Assembly (NCBI GenBank): GCA_016934315.1
Contig: JAFGSY010000014.1
Location: 97,071 to 161,070 of the forward strand
DNA from: Candidatus Anaeroferrophillus wilburensis
Lineage (GTDB): Bacteria; Desulfobacterota; Anaeroferrophillalia; Anaeroferrophillales; Anaeroferrophillaceae
DNA: 64,000 nucleotides
Direction: 5' to 3'
The notes under the pieces were generated by a model. It had not been told where the DNA came from, did not search any database, and worked only from the letters and a program-made list of their open reading frames with translations. Position numbers and translations under genes: made by a program. Of this stretch, positions 44,625 through 55,309 are shown in pieces. The first letter of the stretch is position 1. Each line of letters begins with the position of its first letter.

Positions 44625-46781
44625 ATGGTCCAAGTCACGTTTCAGAAAATCTTCCTCCACAGTAAAGTTGCCCGGCGCGTCTATGCGCAGTTCATCCTGT
44701 GCGCCTTGATTCCCATCGTCCTTATGGCGACCATTTCCTATTTTTCGGTTTCCAAACAACTTGTCCAGCAGAGCGAAAAACAACTCCATCTGGCCAGCAA
44801 GATAGCGGTGATGACCATCTTCGAACGGCTCATTACCATGGAACAGGAACTACAAAGACTGGCCAGCCAAGAATTGGGCCACCACCAGACACTGTCTCGT
44901 GCGTTTATCGAAAAGCATCTCCCAAAATCCCAACATTTCAAAGCGGTCAGGCTCCTCTCTGGTTCCATGGCGGAAATCAGTCTGTCAACCGACAGTGAGC
45001 AAATGAAGAGCTTGCAAGGCGGCAAATCCCTGCTGCTAACCATGGCTGAGTCCACCATTCTGCCAGCTGGCATCCATCTTTTGGTCCCCCTGAGTTCTGA
45101 TTCTTCTGACAGCGGCTTCCTGGCTGGAGAGCTCAACCCCGATTGTCTCTGGGAGGAAAACCGACAGCAATGGCTAAATGACGTTCAGCTCTCTGTTTTC
45201 GACCAGACCAATCGACAACTGATCTTCACCTCTTTCAACGAGTCACACCCCTTCCCTCACCTGGCGGCCAATACAACTCGCCACGCAACAATGCAGCCTT
45301 TTGAATGGCAGGTAGACGGCAAAATCTATCTGGCCTGCGCCCGACCACTCTTTCTGCAGGGCAATTTCCAGGGTTCACAGTGGACGCTGGTTTTAAGCGA
45401 AAGCAAAGCAAGCTTTGCTGACACAATCAGCAGTTTCCAGAACACCTTCCCCCAGACTATTGCCATAACCATGCTGGTGGTGCTGCTGTTCAGCACTACC
45501 CAGATTCGCAGGAAACTGGGGCCGCTTGCTGAGCTCAAAGAGGGCATGAAAAAAATAACCACCCAGAGCTTCAACCAGCGGGTGGAGATCCACACCGGAG
45601 ATGAATTTGAGGAACTGGCCGACTCGTTCAATGACATGCTAACCCGCTTGGACAACCATTTTATCACCATGAAAACCAGGGATATGATCGACCGGGAAAT
45701 TCTTTCAACCATGGATACCGACAAGATCGCCGCCATTGTCATCAGTCACCTTGACCGACTGGGGAGTGGTGAATATGTCGGCCTGGCGCTGCAGGATTTT
45801 CCTGAGCCGGAGATCATCAGCTCGTATCTTGGACGCCATGGCAAACAAAGTAAAAGGACCATCGCCTCGGCTACCATTCCCATGGCAGACAAATTGCTGT
45901 TCAGCAATCATCGCCATGGACTTTTTGTCCATGCCGGTAAATGCCCGGACTATTTCAACCCTCTTTTTGCCCGCGGCGTCATCTCCCTTTTGATTACTCC
46001 AATCATGATCAAAGAAAAGTTCGCCGGACTCATTTTTCTTACCTACCGGACATACCTGATCCACCATCCCGATGATCAGCTTCTGGTTCAGCAATTTGCT
46101 GATCAGCTGGCGGTAGGCCTTGAGAATGCCCGACTGGTAGAGGATCTACAACAGTTGAACTGGGGAACGCTGACTGCTCTGGCCAAAACCGTTGACGCCA
46201 AATCACCCTGGACTGCAGGTCATTCGGAGCGGGTCACCCGCCTGGCAGTTACCACTGCCAAAGCCATGAATCTGCCCCCGACAGACATTGAAACCATCCA
46301 CCGCAGCGCCCTGCTCCACGATATCGGCAAAATAGGAATTCCGCTGACTATCCTGGACAAACCAGGCAGATTGACCTACGAGGAATATAAAATCATCTGC
46401 AGGCATCCCCAAGTGGGTAAGATGATTCTCGAACCAATATCCTTTTACCGGCAGGCGGCAACAATTATTGAGCAGCACCATGAACACTTTGACGGCAAAG
46501 GATATCCAGGCGGTCTCTCAGGAGAAGAGATCGTCTTGGGAGCGCGGATTATTGCCGTTGCCGATGTTTTTGATTCCTGCATTTCAGATCGACCCTATCG
46601 TCCGGGGATGGATTTTGCCCAGGTAGTCGATATTATCTCAAATGGTTCAGGAAGCCAGTTTGATCCCCAGGTCGTCGACGCCTTCCTGCAGATAGTGGCC
46701 TCCTCTCCCGATCGTTTCGCAAAAAACAGTGCAGAGCCGGAAAGGCTTTTCAGCAACTACCAAAATCGACTTGCTTCTTGA
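44625..46781 (+). CDS. HD-GYP c-di-GMP phosphodiesterase with HAMP and GAF
   Basis: 718 residues. Two membrane segments (about 20-42 and 275-293) bracket a periplasmic sensor domain; a HAMP region (about 295-345) follows, then a GAF-like domain (about 370-520) and HD-GYP: HSERVTRLAV, HDIGKIG (about 564-570), HHEHFDGKGYPGG and GARIIAVADVFDS. Degrades c-di-GMP. 69 bases after the pilin gene, so likely the same operon. The sensed signal is unknown. Confidence 0.9.
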   Translation: MVQVTFQKIFLHSKVARRVYAQFILCALIPIVLMATISYFSVSKQLVQQSEKQLHLASKIAVMTIFERLITMEQELQRLASQELGHHQTLSRAFIEKHLPKSQHFKAVRLLSGSMAEISLSTDSEQMKSLQGGKSLLLTMAESTILPAGIHLLVPLSSDSSDSGFLAGELNPDCLWEENRQQWLNDVQLSVFDQTNRQLIFTSFNESHPFPHLAANTTRHATMQPFEWQVDGKIYLACARPLFLQGNFQGSQWTLVLSESKASFADTISSFQNTFPQTIAITMLVVLLFSTTQIRRKLGPLAELKEGMKKITTQSFNQRVEIHTGDEFEELADSFNDMLTRLDNHFITMKTRDMIDREILSTMDTDKIAAIVISHLDRLGSGEYVGLALQDFPEPEIISSYLGRHGKQSKRTIASATIPMADKLLFSNHRHGLFVHAGKCPDYFNPLFARGVISLLITPIMIKEKFAGLIFLTYRTYLIHHPDDQLLVQQFADQLAVGLENARLVEDLQQLNWGTLTALAKTVDAKSPWTAGHSERVTRLAVTTAKAMNLPPTDIETIHRSALLHDIGKIGIPLTILDKPGRLTYEEYKIICRHPQVGKMILEPISFYRQAATIIEQHHEHFDGKGYPGGLSGEEIVLGARIIAVADVFDSCISDRPYRPGMDFAQVVDIISNGSGSQFDPQVVDAFLQIVASSPDRFAKNSAEPERLFSNYQNRLAS

Positions 46782-46842
46782 GCGGCTAAACTGGTAATAA
46801 AATTCTGCTAGAAAAACAAACCATTGGATAGAGCAAATAGCG

Positions 46843-47232
46843 ATGAAAAAAATAATTGCCAGCTTGCTAATGATACTCTGCTTTTGCGGCTGCCAGTTTG
46901 GTGGTTCGGTTGACCTGCCCCCGGACCTGCTGGGAACCTGGGGAACTGAGAGCCCGAAATACGCCGACCGTTTTCTCACACTGGAAACGGATGTGATCAG
47001 TTTTGGCATTGGCGGTGGTGAAGTTAACCGGTATGCCATTACCCAAGTCAAAGCGAAGGAACAGGGAAACCACGTAACCGATTATATCATTCACTACAAA
47101 AATGAAGATAACGATGGTTTTATCTTTGCGTTCACCTACGATACAGCCCATCATGGCAATCTCATAATAAGAAATCAACCGGGCATCTGGACAAGAGTGC
47201 CGGACGCTCCCAGTCTGCGGGAACATGACTGA
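46843..47232 (+). CDS. Small lipoprotein
   Basis: 129 residues: signal sequence with lipobox (CFCGC, cysteine near residue 18), then a compact beta-rich domain (LLGTWGTESPKYADRFLTL, and a Thr/Tyr-rich end). Unrecognised; a lipocalin-like LGTW motif is visible but weak. 61 bases after HD-GYP. Confidence 0.7.
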   Translation: MKKIIASLLMILCFCGCQFGGSVDLPPDLLGTWGTESPKYADRFLTLETDVISFGIGGGEVNRYAITQVKAKEQGNHVTDYIIHYKNEDNDGFIFAFTYDTAHHGNLIIRNQPGIWTRVPDAPSLREHD

Positions 47233-47262
47233 TGTGCAGTCCGATCCACCTCGGAGATCCTT

Positions 47263-47622
47263 ATGAATGAAAAACGTTATTTCAAACGGGTAACTTTTCT
47301 CACTGAAGTTCAGGTATTGTGTGATGATCAGACACTACCAGGTGAGTTGCTGGATATCTCCCTTAAAGGGGCTCTGCTAAGGATCACAACTCCTGGACCA
47401 CTGGCCATTGGCACATTGGCAACCGTCTGCATCTACCTTCCCCCTTCCGACATCACCATCCGCGCTGAAGCCCAGGTGGTCCACCGTCGGGAAAACGATT
47501 TCGGCTTTACCTTCACCGGCATTGATGCCGAAGCCATGGGACACCTGCGGCGGCTGATGGAATTGAACACCGGCAACAGCGAAGAGATAACCAGTGAACT
47601 GCCCTTTTTGCTTAAAAAATAG
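47263..47622 (+). CDS. PilZ-domain protein
   Basis: 119 residues. The c-di-GMP-binding motifs RxxxR (RYFKR) and DxSxxG (DISLKG) are both present, at about residues 5-9 and 28-33, in the usual order. It likely responds to c-di-GMP made or destroyed by the neighbouring GGDEF and HD-GYP proteins. Confidence 0.88.
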   Translation: MNEKRYFKRVTFLTEVQVLCDDQTLPGELLDISLKGALLRITTPGPLAIGTLATVCIYLPPSDITIRAEAQVVHRRENDFGFTFTGIDAEAMGHLRRLMELNTGNSEEITSELPFLLKK

Positions 47623-47691
47623 CCGCCGTCAACCATCCGGCAACCTTCTTCACTCCTGCTTGATGAAGAGGATGAAAGGAACACTACCATC

Positions 47692-48480
47692 ATGAAGTGC
47701 CATGAAGTTGATTACCAGATAATAGGCAATGATATCCAACTGGTGGAGATCGAGCTGGACCCCGGCGAAACGGTCATTGCGGAAGCGGGAGCCATGAACT
47801 ACATGGATGACGGCATCTCCTTCAGCGCCAAAATGGGGGACGGCTCCAAACCTGACGCCGGTTTTTTCGGCAAACTGATGGGTGCCGGCATCCGGGCGGT
47901 AACCGGGGAAACAGTGTTCCTCACCCATTTCACCAACAACGGCAGCGGTAAAAAACAGGTGGCCTTTTCGGCGCCCTATCCGGGGAAAATCATTCCGATC
48001 AATATGGCAAACATCAACGGGGAACTTTTCTGCCAGAAAGATGCCTTTTTGTGTGCCGCCCTGGGAACCGAAGTGGGTATTGCGTTTACCAAACGGCTGG
48101 GAACCGGCTTTTTCGGCGGGGAAGGATTCATTCTCCAGCGTCTGCGTGGCGACGGCATGGCTTTTATTCATGCCGGCGGCACGGTGATCACCAAGCAACT
48201 TGACAACCAGAAGATCATGGTGGATACCGGCTGCATCGTTGCCTTTACCGGCAATATCGATTATGATGTCCAGCGGGCCGGCAGCCTCAAATCGATGTTT
48301 TTCGGCGGCGAGGGCATGTTCCTCGCCACCCTGAGCGGTACCGGCACCGTCCTGCTCCAGAGCCTGCCCTTCTCGCGTCTCGCCGATCGGATTATCGCCC
48401 ATGCCCCGGCGGCTGGCGGCAGCCGGAAAGGCGAAGGATCGGTACTGGGCAGCCTGGGAAATCTCATTGACGGCCGATAG
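47692..48480 (+). CDS. TIGR00266/AIM24 family protein
   Basis: 262 residues of the TIGR00266 family: [21 protein letters not shown] near the start, [10 protein letters not shown] and [12 protein letters not shown] near the end. The beta-sandwich family is related to AIM24, with no defined enzyme activity. GDT1-like gene follows after 17 bases. Confidence 0.88.
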   Translation: MKCHEVDYQIIGNDIQLVEIELDPGETVIAEAGAMNYMDDGISFSAKMGDGSKPDAGFFGKLMGAGIRAVTGETVFLTHFTNNGSGKKQVAFSAPYPGKIIPINMANINGELFCQKDAFLCAALGTEVGIAFTKRLGTGFFGGEGFILQRLRGDGMAFIHAGGTVITKQLDNQKIMVDTGCIVAFTGNIDYDVQRAGSLKSMFFGGEGMFLATLSGTGTVLLQSLPFSRLADRIIAHAPAAGGSRKGEGSVLGSLGNLIDGR

Positions 48481-48497
48481 TAAAAAAAGGAACTAGC

Positions 48498-48773
48498 ATG
48501 GACAGCAACCTCTTTCTCACCGTTTTCGGCACTGTCTTTCTGGCGGAGTTGGGCGATAAAACGCAGTTGGCAACCCTGCTGTTTGCTGCTGATCAGCAGG
48601 TCAACAAATGGCTCGTTTTTTTCAGCGCTTCCCTGGCCTTGATCTGCACCTCCGCCCTTGGCGTCGCCGCCGGCGGCCTGATCTCCCGCCATGTGGCCGA
48701 AAAACAGCTGGCCATCCTGGCCGGCTGTGGATTTATCATCATCGGCATCTGGACTCTGCGGAAAGCTTTTTGA
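48498..48773 (+). CDS. GDT1/TMEM165 (UPF0016) half-size membrane protein
   Basis: 91 residues with the conserved ELGDKTQ motif (residues 16-22) in the first of three hydrophobic segments. The family transports Mn2+/Ca2+; half-size proteins work as dimers. No second half-gene follows, so it likely forms a homodimer. Ends in a single stop with no obvious frameshift. Confidence 0.82.
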   Translation: MDSNLFLTVFGTVFLAELGDKTQLATLLFAADQQVNKWLVFFSASLALICTSALGVAAGGLISRHVAEKQLAILAGCGFIIIGIWTLRKAF

Positions 48774-48887
48774 CACAGCAGGCAGGGGGCACACCCTTGG
48801 GGAACAACGCTTTTCCCGGCAGCCATACTGCGCTAGCATGCTTCTATCAACAACTTCACGACACCAACTCACATTGACAGCTTGATT

Positions 48888-49178
48888 ATGGAAAACTCAT
48901 TAGTTGAAAAACTGCAGGACGAAATTGGCACGGTCAGCTGGCCCTGGCTGAAACCCCATGGTGAACGGGACGCCCTGTTTCTCATTGACCCGCAGATGGA
49001 TTTGCTTGATGTTGCCGTACATATTGCCGAAGATCGGGTTGAGCAGGTTCGTCACTGGCTGGAAACCGGCAAAATAATCCGGCCGGACACCAAACAGATG
49101 GACGCCTGGGAAACGGCAAACACCATGTTTTCCTGCCTTATTGTCAAACCTTTTGTCCTCATACAACTCCCATCTTAG
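48888..49178 (+). CDS. DUF2288 family protein
   Basis: 96 residues starting MENSLVEKLQDEIGTVSWPWLKPH, the DUF2288 pattern (WPWLKPH, followed by ...LDVAVHIAEDRVEQVRHWLETGKI). Function unknown. ATG 48888 is used; the preceding in-frame TTG would add only two residues. Confidence 0.8.
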   Translation: MENSLVEKLQDEIGTVSWPWLKPHGERDALFLIDPQMDLLDVAVHIAEDRVEQVRHWLETGKIIRPDTKQMDAWETANTMFSCLIVKPFVLIQLPS

Positions 49179-49293
49179 GAAGCACCATGCATGACTCAGC
49201 CTTACATCCCCGGAGGCCAGCCTTTGTAAATTCACGCCCCCGGCCACCAGCGGGGACACCCCCCAGACATCATGGGGATACCTCAACCTCTTC

Positions 49294-49911
49294 ATGAAAA
49301 AGCTTTTACAACAACCATCGGCATTGGCAATGATCGCCGTCTGCAGCCTGCTGGTTTCCGGCCTGGCACCCTATGATCGGATGGTCTGGCTGTTGGAGGT
49401 CTTTCCCATTCTCATCGGCCTGCCGGTTCTCCTGTGCACCTATGGCCATTTTCGCTTTACCAATCTGGTTTACCTCCTGTTATTGATTCATGCAATCATT
49501 CTCATGATTGGCGGCCATTATTCCTATGCCCGGGTCCCGGCCGGCCTTTGGTTCCAGGATCTTTTTCATCTAAGCCGCAACCATTTTGACCGCCTCGGCC
49601 ATCTGGCCCAGGGATTTATCCCGGCAATGGTGACCAGGGAGATACTCCTGCGCCGGTCGCCGCTGGTTGCCGGAAAATGGCTGAGTGGCATTGTGCTGGC
49701 CATCTGTCTGGCCATCAGCGCCAGCTATGAGTTTATTGAGTGGTGGGTTGCCCTGCTTGGCGGCTACCAGGCCGAAGAGTTTCTCGCCACCCAGGGAGAT
49801 GTATGGGATACCCAGTGGGATATGTTTCTTGCCCTGGTGGGCGCCGCCATCGCCCTGCTAACCCTGAGCCGCTACCACGATCATCAGTTGCAAAAACATG
49901 ACTACCGCTGA
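49294..49911 (+). CDS. DUF2238 (YjdF-like) membrane protein
   Basis: 205 residues with five or six hydrophobic segments and the DUF2238 features HYSYARVP, NHFDRLGH and ASYEFIEWW...GDVWDTQWDM. Inner-membrane protein of unknown function. Its 3' end overlaps the following GGDEF gene by 14 bases. Confidence 0.85.
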   Translation: MKKLLQQPSALAMIAVCSLLVSGLAPYDRMVWLLEVFPILIGLPVLLCTYGHFRFTNLVYLLLLIHAIILMIGGHYSYARVPAGLWFQDLFHLSRNHFDRLGHLAQGFIPAMVTREILLRRSPLVAGKWLSGIVLAICLAISASYEFIEWWVALLGGYQAEEFLATQGDVWDTQWDMFLALVGAAIALLTLSRYHDHQLQKHDYR

Positions 49912-51133
49912 TTCTCTTTTCCGCAGCTGGCGATCATTCTTCCTGCCGGGAAGTCTCTTGTGGGTGGCCGCCTTGGGCAGCCTGCGGATCAAATTTCTGG
50001 CAACCAGAATCCCGCTGACCGATCCCCTGCTGCCGGTGGCGGTCCTGGCCGTTGGCGTCCTGCTTGGCTGGCGTTTCAACCGCAGCCGGGTGGTTTTTGC
50101 CCTTCTGCTCCTGGCGCTGGCCGACCGTCTGCTCCGTCATTACGGCGGTAGTTCCAGCATCTCTTCAGGGCCGGGGCAGGTAGTCTACCAAAGCATCGCC
50201 CTCTTTCTGCCCCTGAACCTGGCTTTGATTGCCCTGATGGAGGAACGGGGACTGTTCAACTGGCGGGGCATCACCAGAATACTGCTGATTCTTGTCCAGC
50301 CACTGCTGCTTGCCGGCATCGTTCACCATCGGCCCGCCCTCCTGCTGGATATCTACCACTTCTCTTTCAGTAACCAGCCCCTCCTGCTGCGGCTGCCGTT
50401 GCCACAACCTGCCACAGTTACTATTGTGCTAAGCTTCACGATTCTTTTCGGCCGCTGGTGGTGGCGACGGGGAGCTATGGAAAGCGGCTTTTTCTGGGTC
50501 CTACCCATAAGTATAACTGCCCTGACCATGGTTCAACCGGGGCCGGAAACCACTTTTTTCTTTGCCATCGCCGGCCTGACACTGACCATTGCAGTCATCG
50601 AATCATCGCACTTCATGGCCTATCGTGATGAGCTGACCAAGCTGCCGGCCCGCCGGGCTCTCAATGAGCACCTACTGCAACTGGGCAGCCGTTATGCCCT
50701 GGCCATGGTGGATATCGACTTTTTCAAAAAATTCAACGACCGCTACGGCCATGACGTGGGCGATCAAGTCTTGCGGATGGTTGCCACCCGGCTCTCCCGA
50801 ACAGGGGGCGGCGGCAAGGCTTTTCGCTACGGCGGCGAAGAGTTTACCATCCTTTTTCCCGGCCGCACCGCTGATGAGGCCATGCCGTTTCTCGAACAGC
50901 TGCGGCAGGAGATTGCCGATACCGGATTCAGTGTCCGCAATCGTCCGCGCCCCAGGAAAAAACCGCCCAAACCCCGGCAACGGGAAAAAGCAGTAAAAAA
51001 GGTGTCCCTGACCGTCAGCATCGGGATCGGCGAACCTGACGACCGTCACCCGACCCCTGGTCAGGCCTTGAAGCGGGCCGACCAAGCACTGTACCGTGCC
51101 AAAAAAGCCGGCCGCAACCGAATCATCAAGTAA
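49898..51133 (+). CDS. Membrane diguanylate cyclase (GGDEF)
   Basis: 411 residues. About six membrane segments in the first ~230 residues, then a GGDEF domain with active-site YGGEEF (about residues 311-316), DIDFFKKFND (metal and substrate) and the late ADQALYRAKKAGRNRI. The RxxD inhibitory site expected five residues upstream is absent (TGGGGKAF there), so product inhibition may be lacking. Makes c-di-GMP. Confidence 0.92.
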   Translation: MTTADSLFRSWRSFFLPGSLLWVAALGSLRIKFLATRIPLTDPLLPVAVLAVGVLLGWRFNRSRVVFALLLLALADRLLRHYGGSSSISSGPGQVVYQSIALFLPLNLALIALMEERGLFNWRGITRILLILVQPLLLAGIVHHRPALLLDIYHFSFSNQPLLLRLPLPQPATVTIVLSFTILFGRWWWRRGAMESGFFWVLPISITALTMVQPGPETTFFFAIAGLTLTIAVIESSHFMAYRDELTKLPARRALNEHLLQLGSRYALAMVDIDFFKKFNDRYGHDVGDQVLRMVATRLSRTGGGGKAFRYGGEEFTILFPGRTADEAMPFLEQLRQEIADTGFSVRNRPRPRKKPPKPRQREKAVKKVSLTVSIGIGEPDDRHPTPGQALKRADQALYRAKKAGRNRIIK

Positions 51134-51242
51134 GGTGCGGTACAGACATGGACGATTATCACTCCTTTACTAAAAGCATCCCATATTGTATTATGGCGGC
51201 AACAATTCTTTCCCTGGAGTAAAAAACAGGACAACACCATCC

Positions 51243-52433
51243 ATGAGCAACAGCACTACCATCGATACCCGACCCCTGCCATCTCGCGTCCACCGGCTTG
51301 AGGTCAACGGCAAAACCATCTACCTGGTGGGCACTGCCCACGTCTCCAAGGAGAGTGTTCAGGACGTCCATGATACCGTCAGCGCGGTCAAACCGGAGGC
51401 TATCTGCATTGAGCTGTGCGAATCCCGCAGACAGGCCATAACCCGCAGAGATGCCTGGCAGCAGATGGATATTATCAAGGTAGTCAGGGAAAAAAAATCA
51501 CTCTTCCTCCTCGCCCAGCTGATTTTGACCTCTTTCTACCGGAAAATCGGCGAACAGCTCGGGGTTCAGCCGGGAGCTGAAATGATTGCCGGCATGGAAC
51601 TGGCGAAACAGACCGGAGCGATACTGGTTCTTGCCGACCGCAACATCGAGATCACCCTGAAAAGAGTCTGGGGTTACCTCAACCTCTGGAACAGAATGAA
51701 AATGATCGGCCATCTGCTTTTCAGCCTGCTGGCCACTGAGGAGATTGGCTCTGACCTTATCGAGGAGATGAAAGAACAGGACCAGTTGGAACATGTGCTG
51801 GAAGAACTGAGTAACTCGTTTCCCGAAGTCAAGAAGCGGCTCATTGACGAGCGGGATATCTACCTGGCACAAAAGATCAGGGAAGCACCCGGCCAGGTGG
51901 TGGTGGCGGTGGTCGGCGCCGGTCACGTCCCCGGCATCAAAAAGTACATTACCACCGAGCACTCCCTTGAGCCACTGATGACCATGCCGCCCACGTCACC
52001 TCTGCTGCCGCTGATCAAATGGGCCATCCCGGTGACCGTCATGGCCATGCTGATCGGCGGCTTTTTCAAAAGCGGCAGCGAACATTCACTACAGTCAATC
52101 TATATCTGGGTGATGGTTAACGGCGTGCTGGCCGGGATCGGCGCAGCCCTGGCCCTGGGACACCCCCTCACCATCCTCTCTTCCGTGGTGGCCGCCCCCA
52201 TCACCAGCCTGAACCCCATGATTGCCGCCGGCTGGGTTTCAGGTCTCGTCCAGGCGTACGTGAAAAAACCAACGGTGGCCGACCTGGAAGATCTGCCGAA
52301 CGCCATCTCCACGGTCAAAGGTTTCTGGTTCAACCCCGCCTGCCGCGTCCTGCTGGTGGTTGTCCTGGCCAATCTGGGCAGTTCCCTGGGAACCTTCATT
52401 TCCGGCAGCTGGATTGCCGCCCGGCTGTTTTAA
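51243..52433 (+). CDS. TraB/GumN family protein
   Basis: 396 residues: [10 protein letters not shown] near the N-terminus, [18 protein letters not shown] and GAGHVPG form the TraB/Tiki core. Three or four hydrophobic segments follow (about residues 255-390). ATG 51243 is used because the family starts close to the [10 protein letters not shown] strand. Predicted metalloprotease-like; function in bacteria unclear. Confidence 0.85.
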   Translation: MSNSTTIDTRPLPSRVHRLEVNGKTIYLVGTAHVSKESVQDVHDTVSAVKPEAICIELCESRRQAITRRDAWQQMDIIKVVREKKSLFLLAQLILTSFYRKIGEQLGVQPGAEMIAGMELAKQTGAILVLADRNIEITLKRVWGYLNLWNRMKMIGHLLFSLLATEEIGSDLIEEMKEQDQLEHVLEELSNSFPEVKKRLIDERDIYLAQKIREAPGQVVVAVVGAGHVPGIKKYITTEHSLEPLMTMPPTSPLLPLIKWAIPVTVMAMLIGGFFKSGSEHSLQSIYIWVMVNGVLAGIGAALALGHPLTILSSVVAAPITSLNPMIAAGWVSGLVQAYVKKPTVADLEDLPNAISTVKGFWFNPACRVLLVVVLANLGSSLGTFISGSWIAARLF

Positions 52434-52455
52434 CCACAGTCCCTGGAGAAATGAG

Positions 52456-53466
52456 ATGAACATTCTGGTTACCGGCGGCGCCGGATACATCGGCAGTCAC
52501 ACCTGCCTCGAACTGCTGAACGCCGGCCATCAAGTCATGGTGGTTGACAACCTGTGCAACAGCAAGGAAGCCTCGCTTCTCCGGGTGCAGGAGCTAACCG
52601 GCAAAAAGCTGCACTTCCACCAGGTTGACCTGCTTGACCAAAAGTCCTTGGACGCGGTCTTTGCCAGCCAACCCATTGAGGCGGTCATCCATTTTGCCGG
52701 ACTGAAAGCGGTGGGCGAATCGGTGGCCATGCCCTTGCGCTACTACCACAACAATATCACCGGCACCATCAACCTGTGCGAGGTGATGACCAGACATCGG
52801 GTCAACAAGCTGGTTTTCAGCTCTTCGGCCACCGTCTATGGCGATCCCCATACGGTGCCGATCAGGGAAGACTTCCCCGTCGGTGCCACGAACCCCTATG
52901 GGCGGACGAAACTGATGATCGAAGAGATCCTGCGGGATCTGCAGCGGGCGAACGACGCCTGGCACATATCCCTGCTGCGCTATTTCAATCCGGTGGGCGC
53001 TCACGAAAGCGGCCGCATCGGCGAAGATCCTAATGGCATCCCCAACAATCTGCTGCCCTATATTTCCCAGGTTGCCGTGGGGAAACTGCAAAAACTTTCA
53101 GTCTTCGGCAGCGACTATCCCACCCCTGACGGCACCGGTATCCGTGATTACATCCATGTGGTGGATCTGGCAGTCGGCCACCTCCGGGCCCTGGAAGCAA
53201 TGACCACAACACCTGGCGTGGCTACCTATAACCTTGGCACCGGCCGGGGGTACAGTGTTCTGGAGATGGTTGCCGCCTTTGAACAGTCATCGGGACGACG
53301 GATCCCCTACCAAATCACCGGCCGGCGACCGGGAGACATTGCCTCCTGCTACGCCGACCCTTCCCTGGCAGAGAGGAAACTTCACTGGACCGCTGAGCGG
53401 GACATTGCCACAATGACTGCCGATGCCTGGCGCTGGCAGCAGCAGAATCCGGATGGTTATGTCTAG
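52456..53466 (+). CDS. galE: UDP-glucose 4-epimerase
   Basis: 336 residues: [10 protein letters not shown] (NAD), FSSSATVYG (Ser), NPYGRTK (Tyr-x3-Lys), [13 protein letters not shown] and ending [16 protein letters not shown]. Interconverts UDP-Glc and UDP-Gal for surface polysaccharide. GGAGAAATGAG precedes the ATG. A cupin gene starts overlapping its stop. Confidence 0.95.
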   Translation: MNILVTGGAGYIGSHTCLELLNAGHQVMVVDNLCNSKEASLLRVQELTGKKLHFHQVDLLDQKSLDAVFASQPIEAVIHFAGLKAVGESVAMPLRYYHNNITGTINLCEVMTRHRVNKLVFSSSATVYGDPHTVPIREDFPVGATNPYGRTKLMIEEILRDLQRANDAWHISLLRYFNPVGAHESGRIGEDPNGIPNNLLPYISQVAVGKLQKLSVFGSDYPTPDGTGIRDYIHVVDLAVGHLRALEAMTTTPGVATYNLGTGRGYSVLEMVAAFEQSSGRRIPYQITGRRPGDIASCYADPSLAERKLHWTAERDIATMTADAWRWQQQNPDGYV

Positions 53467-53785
53467 CAGCCGGAATATTTTCGCCGATCTGCCGGGAGCA
53501 GTGAAAACTGAGTTTTTTGAAAATCTCCTGACAACTAAAAACTTTCGTATTGAGCGCATCATATCCCATGGCCAGGCGTCACCCAAAGATTTCTGGTATG
53601 ACCAGGATCATCAGGAGTGGGTTCTCCTGCTGGCCGGCAAAGCCCGGCTGCAGCTCGCCGACCAACATGGGGAAATCGAACTTAATCCTGGAGACTACCT
53701 GCTCATTTCCGCCCACCAGCGCCACCGGGTAGCCTGGACCGACCCCGGACAACCCACTATCTGGCTGGCGATCCACTATGAATGA
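53459..53785 (+). CDS. Small cupin protein
   Basis: 108 residues forming a single cupin domain: [16 protein letters not shown] (motif 1), [19 protein letters not shown] (motif 2 His). The ATG overlaps the galE stop by eight bases. It may bind metal; activity unknown. Similar stand-alone cupins occur in phospholipid or sugar loci. Confidence 0.82.
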   Translation: MSSSRNIFADLPGAVKTEFFENLLTTKNFRIERIISHGQASPKDFWYDQDHQEWVLLLAGKARLQLADQHGEIELNPGDYLLISAHQRHRVAWTDPGQPTIWLAIHYE

Positions 53786-53974
53786 GCAGAAAATCCCGTC
53801 CCAACGACATCCTGCCCTTGCAATGCCACACGCGATCACGCATTCTCATGGTGACATTTCCACGGTTACTGATGGCAACCAGCTGAGAGGATTAACCCCG
53901 ACTTTGTGCGCCTGGATGCTCCTTGGTGACCAACACCTCGCAGGCAACCATTAATCTCATTGTTTTGTTCAGGT

Positions 53975-54003
53975 TTGAAGAAAAAGGAAATATGTGCTAA
54001 TCT
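53975..54003 (+). promoter_or_regulatory. Sigma-70-type promoter of the PAS gene
   Basis: TTGAAG (53975-53980), a 17-base spacer and TAATCT (53998-54003), shortly before ATG 54036. Confidence 0.5.
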
Positions 54004-54035
54004 GTATTTTTTATCTCTTTTCAGGATTACCACAG

Positions 54036-54422
54036 ATGGCCGCACCACAACAAACACCCAGTCATGAGCTGTTGGCCGCCCTGATCGACAGTCTGAAAGA
54101 CCCTTTTCTGTTTGTCGATACCGGGCATATCATCCGTTATATGAATAAGGCCGCCTTGGTACATTTCAGGGATGGTGCCGGGCTCTTGAACCAGTCGCTG
54201 CTCAACTGTCACAACGAACGTTCACGAAGCATCATTCTGGCCACCATGGCGGCTTTTGCAGCAGGCGATGAAGAGGAGCGGCTGATCAGTGACAACGACA
54301 GAAACCGGCTTTACATGCGGGCGGTCAGGGACAACCAGGGACGTCTGCTGGGCTATTACGAACGCTATGAACCACCCCGCCATCCCCTGGCCAGACCTTT
54401 GCAGGCAGAGGAATTGCCATGA
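54036..54422 (+). CDS. PAS-domain protein
   Basis: 128 residues with a PAS-like core (LLAALIDSLKDPFLFVDTGHIIRYMNKAAL, and YMRAVRDNQGRLLGYYERYE at the end). No output domain; may be a sensor partner. ATG 54036 is used; the next gene starts with a four-base overlap (54419). Confidence 0.7.
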   Translation: MAAPQQTPSHELLAALIDSLKDPFLFVDTGHIIRYMNKAALVHFRDGAGLLNQSLLNCHNERSRSIILATMAAFAAGDEEERLISDNDRNRLYMRAVRDNQGRLLGYYERYEPPRHPLARPLQAEELP

Positions 54423-55309
54423 CCATCGAAATAATCACAGCCAGCCGGCTGGCAGAAAAAATAATCCGCTTCGTCCGCATGTCGTCCGACAATTCACTCC
54501 ACAACGAATCCGGCGAACCGGCTTGGGGAGCGCCGCTGGTGGGTTTTGCCCGGGGTGATGATCAGCTGTTTGCTCACTTGAAAACCGATATTGGCCCCTT
54601 TTACTGGACTCCGGAAGATATTTTCCAGCTCACCTTTCCTGATTTACAGGTCTCGGCCGCCGACCTGGCGGTTGTCTGCTGGATTCTTCCCCAGACGGCG
54701 GCAACCAAAGAGGAGCACCGCCAGGCCACCTCCCTGCCTGCTGAACGCTGGAGCCGTTCGCGCCTCTATGGCGAACAGTTTAATGACCTGCTGCGCCGCC
54801 AGGTGGTTCTCTGGCTCCAGGAAAGCGTCATTTCAGCCATCGCTCCGCTTCACGCCCCCCAATGGCAGTGGCAGCGGTCGCCCCGCTACGGTCTGGCATC
54901 GAATTGGTCGGAACGCCACGCCGCCCATGTTGCCGGTTTGGGAACCTTCGGTCTCAGCGATGGTCTGATTACTCCGGTTGGCAAAGCCATGCGCTGCGGC
55001 TCGGTGGTTGCCCTGCTGCCGGTTGAACCGGCCACAAGACCCTATGCCAGCCATGTCGATTACTGTCTCTATTATACCAAGGGAACCTGCGGCGCCTGCA
55101 TTGACCGCTGCCCGGCAGGGGCCATCAGCAAAAACGGCCATGACAAGGAACGCTGCCTGGCCTATATCAAGGAAACAACCGCACCCTATGCAGAAAACCA
55201 GCTGGGGGAACCGGTCAGCAGCTGCGGTCTGTGCCAGGTGAAGATTCCCTGCGAGTCAAAAATTCCGGCCGCCAGCGGCCAAACCCCTTTTGTCAGGAGT
55301 CAGCCATGA
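54419..55309 (+). CDS. Epoxyqueuosine-reductase-like Fe-S protein
   Basis: 296 residues. C-terminal ferredoxin-like region CGACIDRCPAGAI followed by CGLCQVKIPC, which resembles QueG-type 4Fe-4S binding. The N-terminal portion lacks an obvious corrinoid domain. Perhaps a divergent reductase. Four-base overlap with the PAS gene and four-base overlap with the next gene, forming an operon. Confidence 0.8.
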   Translation: MTIEIITASRLAEKIIRFVRMSSDNSLHNESGEPAWGAPLVGFARGDDQLFAHLKTDIGPFYWTPEDIFQLTFPDLQVSAADLAVVCWILPQTAATKEEHRQATSLPAERWSRSRLYGEQFNDLLRRQVVLWLQESVISAIAPLHAPQWQWQRSPRYGLASNWSERHAAHVAGLGTFGLSDGLITPVGKAMRCGSVVALLPVEPATRPYASHVDYCLYYTKGTCGACIDRCPAGAISKNGHDKERCLAYIKETTAPYAENQLGEPVSSCGLCQVKIPCESKIPAASGQTPFVRSQP

